Origin: Cydia pomonella | Taxonomy: Eukaryota; Arthropoda; Insecta; Lepidoptera; Tortricidae | Length of the DNA stretch: 64,000 bases | Reading direction: 5' to 3' | NCBI RefSeq assembly: GCF_033807575.1 | Contig: NC_084705.1 | Span: 15,184,019 to 15,248,018, forward strand | Shown: piece after piece, positions 58,387 to 64,000 of the stretch | How positions within the stretch are numbered: the first letter of the stretch is position 1 | How the letters are laid out: every line of letters starts with the position of its first letter | Translations under genes and position numbers: made by a program | The notes under the pieces: model-generated | Databases searched by the model: none | Told to the model about the DNA's origin: nothing | What the model saw: only the letters and a program-made list of their open reading frames with translations

Positions 58387-58598
58387 CATATGTATGTATC
58401 TACTTACAAAAAAAATCATGTCAAGTTCGTTTTACTCACGCACCGAGTGTTCCGTAGTCCGTACAAACTTTCAATTAAGTATCCTGACTATAAAAAGCGA
58501 AAGATTTCTGGCCAGGAAGTATACTAAGTATAATTATGCACAGCGCCATCTATCAGCAAATCGGCTTACGAATTTGCGCTTCCTAAATTACCTAATTC

Positions 58599-59132
58599 CA
58601 GGGGTCGTACAAAAAGTGCGGATGACGTCAAACCACTTATGGGTGATTTCAAATAGTATTTTTGATTTTCATAAACAATTATCACTTATCATTTATCAAC
58701 CTCTTTATTAAACGATATCGCCACTTGAAATGAGTAAGTACGTTTTTGACTGACACATTGTCAATCAGATGAACAATAAATTGCCTTCGTTATTGTTTAG
58801 CTATTGTATCTTCACGATTATATTTAGCTAAAATTTATATTTACTAATGTATAAGAAAACCCTCTAAAATTTCATCTTTACTCGAATATTGTGGCAATCC
58901 CACAGACTTGTTCTAACTAATTTCAAATAATTATACCTTATGGTAACAAGTTTCGTGAAATTTATTTTATTCACTACATCACCCTACCACCTGTATTATT
59001 AATTCCATGGATTTATTTACGATTATTTTTGTTACTACATCTCACACGGAAGTTTAAATACAAACTCAAACATCATCCTGTGTGCAAGATTACGTCATTT
59101 TTACGTCATCCGCACTTTTTGTCCGACCCCTG
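58599..59132. mobile_element. 534-bp TIR element, CAGGGGTCG ends
   Basis: caggggtcgtacaaaaagtg and cactttttgtccgacccctg are complementary with one mismatch, followed inwards by cggatgacgt on both sides. Both flanks carry ATTACCTAAT within a few bases of the ends. No coding. Confidence 0.7.
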
Positions 59133-59899
59133 CTAATTACCTAATGTATGTCGGATGGTTAAAGTGGCGGCCTTAGCATCCGCGAGGCTCCGGGCAGAAA
59201 ATCTTTGCGAGGCCCCTAAAGGCAGTACTAAATAAAAAAATGTTAAGTCGTATCAGGGAAACGCCTTGTAGAGAGACAAAAGGATCCTTCAAGAGAATGG
59301 AGCTCGGTCGTGAACTAAGTACCTATGTGTTATAAAGCGAGAAGCGAGCCAGAAAGGTGAGCTCCACCTAGGACAGAAGATCCGGGGCATCAAATCTCGA
59401 TGCCTTCCCGTGTGATGCTGAAGACTGAGCTGCAGGAAAGCAGAGCTTGGAATCGAACTCTCAGAATAGAACGCACTTTCGACAGGCAAGTCGGTGAGAG
59501 AAGAAAAAATTTTTTTCAAAAATAAATTAAAAATAGTGTTGACCATATTTTAGCTAATCCTATTTAATTATGTCAAGGAACATAATTTTATTTCATAAAA
59601 TATAAGGCAGATCGGTGACGGTCGGCCGTAATTATATAATCTTAGACTATAAAGTAAGGGCAAGGAAATATTTTAATTGCTGTACGGTTACTTGAGCCAA
59701 GAATTTCAATTAAAAGCAGCGCTTTGTTAACGCATAATCACGTCGACATTTTCTTCCTGCCCGCACCCGGTTAAACTTTACCGCGTTGTCCGCGTTGCAT
59801 AATCGTAGAAATGAATGCTGTAGCTCTCAGTTCGCTTCATTGCTTTGCGGTGCGGTTTGAGTTGTACGCCTTCGCGTCGACAGGTGTGGTGTCGCTACT

Positions 59900-60233
59900 A
59901 TCGCATCTCCGTTCGCTCGCCCCTCTACTTAGTCGTACGTCAGTTTGAGTTCGTACGCCGCTCTGTGTAGTATTGCGGTTATTTTTATCTGTGAACGCGC
60001 GAAACTTTTTTTATCGAAACAATTTGGAACGTTGTTGTAAATGAACAGCCAGTTTCTCGAGTGCGTTTGAAGTGCAGGAACGACTGTTGAAGACAGTTTT
60101 GTGATCATTGTGTTGTACCGTGAGTGTGCTTGTGGTCACAGGTGTCACATTCCGAGGGGGACGCCGCAGCCTCCGCTCGAACCCGGTACCGCAGGTGGAC
60201 CGCTACGCGAGGAAACCCATTTAAACTGTTAAG
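59900..60233 (+). other. Likely promoter and 5' non-coding exon of a downstream gene
   Basis: A GC-richer island between AT-rich flanks. An arthropod initiator-like TCAGTTT lies at 59940-59946. The stretch to 60233 has no long open frame and ends ACTGTTAAG|gtaaagt, a good splice donor; a second possible donor (gtgagt) is at 60120. This is the usual look of a lepidopteran 5' UTR exon whose coding exons lie far to the right, beyond the window. Confidence 0.4.
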
Positions 60234-61740
60234 GTAAAGTTTACATTTACTTTTATTTACGTAGCTGCTGTTCGTGAGAGGCGCGACTTATTAGAATCGT
60301 ATTACAGCTGCTCTGAATTGAGTAGGCTTTAGTTAAGCTTACAACTTTGTAAGAACGGTTATGCTACATGCCCTACAACGGAATCCAACGAGTGGGTGTA
60401 GGACAAGATGTTTATTCCCAGAGTACGAGTAGAAGTGAACCCTTAATTCACTGTGTAAACTTATGGGCACCCATTTCGAATTAGCAGCCTGCCTTCGTTC
60501 AATTTGCAGCAACTTTTGTTGTAGGTTAGGTACCCTTGTGGGTGGGTACAGATATTAAATTAACATACGATAACAAAACTAAGAGGCCACTGTGCTACAA
60601 AAGGTTGTGGAATGGATGATGCTGCCTTAATAGATGAAGTTAAGGTTCTCATCAGAAATATTTGCTGCCACTATGTAAGTACTTAACTTAATACCCTATG
60701 ACTGAATACCGTGGACTTAAGACGAAACTGGAGGACCCACGCGAAATCACCTTTTCATACAAACGTAGACCTCAATTTCCTCTTCTGATATTAACATTAT
60801 TGCATACCTATATCTGCATACTTATATCTGTTTTTCGCTCTTAATTTTTAAAAAAATCAAAAAATTTAAAAATGTTAAACGTAGCTATGGTTAATATAGA
60901 TCAAGTTAATGTAAATATATTTTCCATAATATCAATATCCAGAGAGGAAAATGGCAGGTAGGCAAACAGTCAGGTGCAGCCTCAAGAGCTCAAATTTTAC
61001 ATACTAAAAAGTATGCCCTCCGCGGCGTCTGCCGCCCCTAGGCCTCCGACGATATTAAGTTGCCCCCCCTCCCCAGTTTACCGGCGGGCTACGCCCTTGG
61101 AAAATGGGGACTGCGTTTGTATTAAAGAGCTTTCGTCTTATCAGACGGGATGAGCTGAAAGCCCGTCCACCAGCGACCATTAGGAATGCCATTAGGTAGG
61201 TATAATGGTGGTCTTTCCTGCCCGTTGTGTGCACGGGTCTTTGTTAATAAGATCGACTACGCGAGCACATAAGCGGAGCTGAAGCCGTCGCCGAGGCCGA
61301 AACCGGCCGGGAGAGTATATTTTATTACTTACCCTATAATTATTAAGCTATGATTAACCTACCCTCTCTAATCAGGACACTGTATTTTACACTGCAGGGT
61401 CTGCAGGTGTAATTAGTGTAACGTCACCCTTTTAGACCCTCATTATCAAAGCTCGGACAGGTTATCGCAAAAATAAATACGTTAATAGAAAAGGCGCAAG
61501 TTTTTAGACATTTTGTGGGGTGCGGCAATGAATATAATTTAGAAATTAATCAAATAACAATGTAATTAACTGGTAATTAACATGAATTTAAAACATCTTT
61601 TCTATTTTCAAGTCACAACTGTTTTGCGATCGTTTTGCGATGATCTGTCGCAGCTATGCTCATTATACAAAAACCAGGGTTCAAAAGACTACACAGCAAG
61701 CTCGGTTCTCCATACAAACGTATAACTACGCTATCATTTT
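60234..61740. other. No gene seen; probably intron
   Basis: Follows the putative 5' exon. A GC-rich patch at 61255-61310 and another at 61015-61090 have no supported frame. Confidence 0.35.
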
Positions 61741-61744
61741 AAAA

Positions 61745-62140
61745 GGACTCTTCTTTCTTTTTCTTTTCATCCTGTTACCCCCTGCTGGGGTGTAGGGCTC
61801 GAACCATTTTCTTCCACTGACTTCGGTCCCGGGCAGCTTGGGTAACCTACTCCCACCCCATCCCCAATACACCCAACTCTTGCTCCACGGAACGGCGCCA
61901 AGTAGATTTAGGGCGACCATGTTTCCGTTTTCCGGGCATCTTCCAGGTCAGGGCCACCTTGGATAGGTGGGTGTCAGGCTTCCTGAGCATATGCCCAATC
62001 TAATGCCATTTGTGCGTTTGGATCTCCTTATGTACGGGTGCTTGTCCGGTTATTCTCCATAAGTGAGCGTTTGTGATCCAGTTAGGCCAAAAGATGTGAA
62101 AAATTTGCCTTAAGCATTTGTTCACAAACACTTGGGAGTT
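61745..62140 (-). pseudogene. C-terminus of RTE-like endonuclease-reverse transcriptase
   Basis: Minus-strand frame reads VFVNKCLRQIFHIFWPNW, NAHLWRITGQAPVHKEIQ, a stop, then IGHMLRKPDTHLSKVALTW and KRKHGRPKSTWRRSVEQEL. After a frame change come VTQAARDRSQWKKMVRALH and a stop. The W-I-G-H-x-L-R ... GRPxxTWRR series is the C-terminal hallmark of RTE-like proteins. Ends in an A/G-rich tail at 61742-61765. A longer frame calling 61726-61920 uses the wrong frame. Confidence 0.75.
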
Positions 62141-62287
62141 TTGTCATTAGGTTAGGTTTAAAAGGACTAGCTCGATTGATCTGAAACTTTGTACATACTA
62201 ACTGTAACTGTGTATCTGTGTAGCAGAGCCCAACTGGGGAAGTACCTCCACCTTACAGAAAACAGCAGCCAAATAACACTAGTCCCT

Positions 62288-62470
62288 AGTCATAGTGTTG
62301 TGTTCCTGCCGGTGAGTAAGGTTGCCAGAGCTCAACGAGGGGGGGGTTTATGGTCGGCAACGCGCATGTAACTCCTCTGGAGTTGCAAAAGTACATAGGC
62401 TACGGAGACTGCTTACCATCAGGCGGGCCGTATGCTTGATTGCCACCGACGTAGTATAAAGAAAAAAAAA
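62288..62470 (+). repeat. SINE-like element, long copy
   Basis: agtcatagtgttgtgttcct through caccgacgtagtataaagaaaaaaaa. Matches 23786-23973 almost throughout. Confidence 0.75.
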
Positions 62471-62635
62471 CATACAATAGGCTAAGGTATATCTAGTCCT
62501 GTAAGTAGTTTATGTATCTTCAGATACCATAGTTAGAAAATAGCGAATTTAAATTTTTCATACAAAACTTGTTTTTGATATATTTTGTTTGTTTTATAAG
62601 CTGGAGCTTATACATATAAACTAATTACAGGCCTC

Positions 62636-62931
62636 AGGCCTTTGGTTTGGGACGCTACGTGTGTTAGACTAGACGCATTTGCCGCGTCCTTCCACTTACC
62701 GGCCGAGGATAGCAAACAGCGCGAATACAGTACGCTCGGCAGTGACTACATATTTGAGCCTTTTGGGGTTGAAACGTTAGGGCCCTGGGGGCCCAGCGCC
62801 CGGCTTTTATATAAGGATTTGGCGTCCCATTTGGTGGATGCCACGGGTGACGGGCTGGTCAGTATTTTGCCCAAAGAATTACCATCGCGATTCAACGGAG
62901 AAGTGCGGCCAGCAGACGCTGTGCGAGTTAG
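62636..62931 (+). pseudogene. Retrotransposon C-terminal fragment (VWDATC...LGPWGP family), copy 2
   Basis: Reads RPLVWDATCVRLDAFAASF, IFEPFGVETLGPWGPSA and DLASHLVDATGD, then a frame change near 62855 and QYFAQRITIAIQRRSAAS to a stop at 62929. Same protein family as 45304-45703. Followed by a 3' UTR-like stretch to about 63085 with repeated gacgaagcctg. Confidence 0.6.
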
Positions 62932-63129
62932 TGGGTGTTTTTTATTTGTAGGGGTTTTAAATGTATACTTTTAGAGTAAGTTGACGAAGCCTGTTGCAGA
63001 TTTTACCGCTGTATTGTTTTGTGACGAAGCCTGTAGCTGAATGTGAGTTGGTGTTCACCTGACAAAGCCTGCGTTGCGGATATAAAAAATATGCTCCCTT
63101 AATGAAATTTTAATTTATACAAGCATAGG

Positions 63130-63339
63130 TATCAGGGATCGGAAACGGGTATTTTTTCTATGGGAACGAAAACGGTATTTTTTCGTTCTTTGTTAATTAT
63201 TTCATTTCTAATTGGGCAATCTAATAATACGAAGTCGTTATCTGAAAACACAACCGAGTCCTATATTTGGAGTATAAAATAAACCGAAATATATGTTTAT
63301 TTCAAAGTTTTTCCAAAAAACCGGTTCCGATCCCTGATA
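63130..63339. mobile_element. 210-bp MITE, TCAGGGATCGGAA ends, TA borders
   Basis: tatcagggatcggaa at the left and ttccgatccctgata at the right, with TA on both borders. AT-rich interior. Confidence 0.75.
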
Positions 63340-63639
63340 GGTATAACCTATACCTCATTTCATTGTATGTGCAAAGTTTCATTACAATCCAACACGTAGT
63401 TTTAAAATTAGAACGAAACTCCGTTTATATGGGAAGGTGAAATTCGGCCGATAACTATATTTTAAACTAATTTTTGTCAAGCTACGTCTGTGGCTACGTA
63501 CGTATGTCTGCGAGTAGTACTACATTTTTTATATTAAAGGAAAAATGGAAAAAACTATGCCTTCGAAGTGAAAGCTCTCGAAGCGGTGAATTTGACCAAT
63601 TTTTTCTGCACTGCTTAAATGTTCGTCGGGTTATTAGGT

Positions 63640-63736
63640 ACAGTCGCGATCAGATATATCGGGGCGGCGAAGGTGCTCACAAATACCTTAATACGCTGTC
63701 ATGGCGTTAGAGTGCGTATATCTGAAGGCGACTGTA
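63640..63736. mobile_element. 97-bp MITE, TACAGTCGC ends
   Basis: tacagtcgcgatcagatatat pairs with atatctgaaggcgactgta. The frame called across it is a by-product. Confidence 0.6.
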
Positions 63737-64000
63737 CTGACCTACCTAATAGTCATTCGTCGTGAGAATCGTTGTGTCGTTTACCCACTTACTTGATTAT
63801 GTAAATAAGTACTGAACACGACTATACACCTATGTACCTCTCTACTTGTATAGACAATGGATGGGCTAACTACTTGAATCACTCGTAAGGAACCTACTTT
63901 TGGTAGGTATCTTAGTACAATTGTCAACACTTCGTGAGAAACAGGTTAGTTGATAATGAGGTGCAGAGTAGACTTAAGAAATGATAACAGGTATTGGTTA

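Overview
The window looks like about 64 kb of nuclear DNA from a lepidopteran insect (moth or butterfly). It is AT-rich, has spliced genes with GT-AG introns, and is densely packed with short inverted-repeat elements, truncated non-LTR retrotransposons and SINE-like pieces of kinds I associate with Lepidoptera. The order-level call rests on recognising these repeat families from memory. The species cannot be named from the sequence. Nothing suggests a bacterial, viral or organellar origin.

Two host genes are clear. On the minus strand, 39037-44818 holds a complete four-exon DNA ligase III gene (904 codons, all splice phases agree): PARP-type zinc finger, DNA-binding domain, nucleotidyltransferase with the KYDGER active site, OB fold and a C-terminal BRCT domain. 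On the plus strand, 46062-56636 holds the last five coding exons (299 codons) of a secreted or membrane-attached protein with two CUB domains, similar to the SOL-1 (suppressor of lurcher) type. Its 5' exons are not visible here, so it may start just right of the ligase gene or far upstream with the ligase gene in an antisense intron. Weaker host candidates are a 72-nt, extremely GC-rich in-frame segment with splice-like borders (57908-57979), a likely 5' non-coding exon and promoter (about 59900-60233), and an isolated 65-codon ORF with one membrane segment (10979-11176, minus).

The rest is mostly mobile-element debris. From 1 to 4.7 kb lie copies of a GGTTCCGTA family with poly-C tracts and two pieces of a reverse transcriptase. 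From 5 to 16 kb come foldback elements, a transposase gene joined across an internal deletion, a dimeric AACCGACTTC element, and an inverted repeat built from minisatellite-like units. From 17.4 to 19.3 kb a 1.5-kb inverted-repeat element sits inside a smaller one whose unfilled relative lies at 31.3-31.7 kb. From 26.8 to 30.1 kb there are a nearly full reverse transcriptase domain (one frameshift) and a separate retrotransposon ORF1. From 35.9 to 38.8 kb there are TTAA-flanked elements, one cut into a LINE fragment. The introns of both genes hold further insertions: palindromes, a non-LTR tail with a 10-bp target duplication, and a DD37D (maT-type) mariner fossil. From 58 to 64 kb there are more foldback elements, an RTE-like fragment and a second copy of a VWDATC-type retrotransposon tail.

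I found no operons, CRISPR arrays, intact rRNA or intact tRNA genes. The two host genes show no evident functional link: one repairs DNA, the other probably acts at the cell surface.
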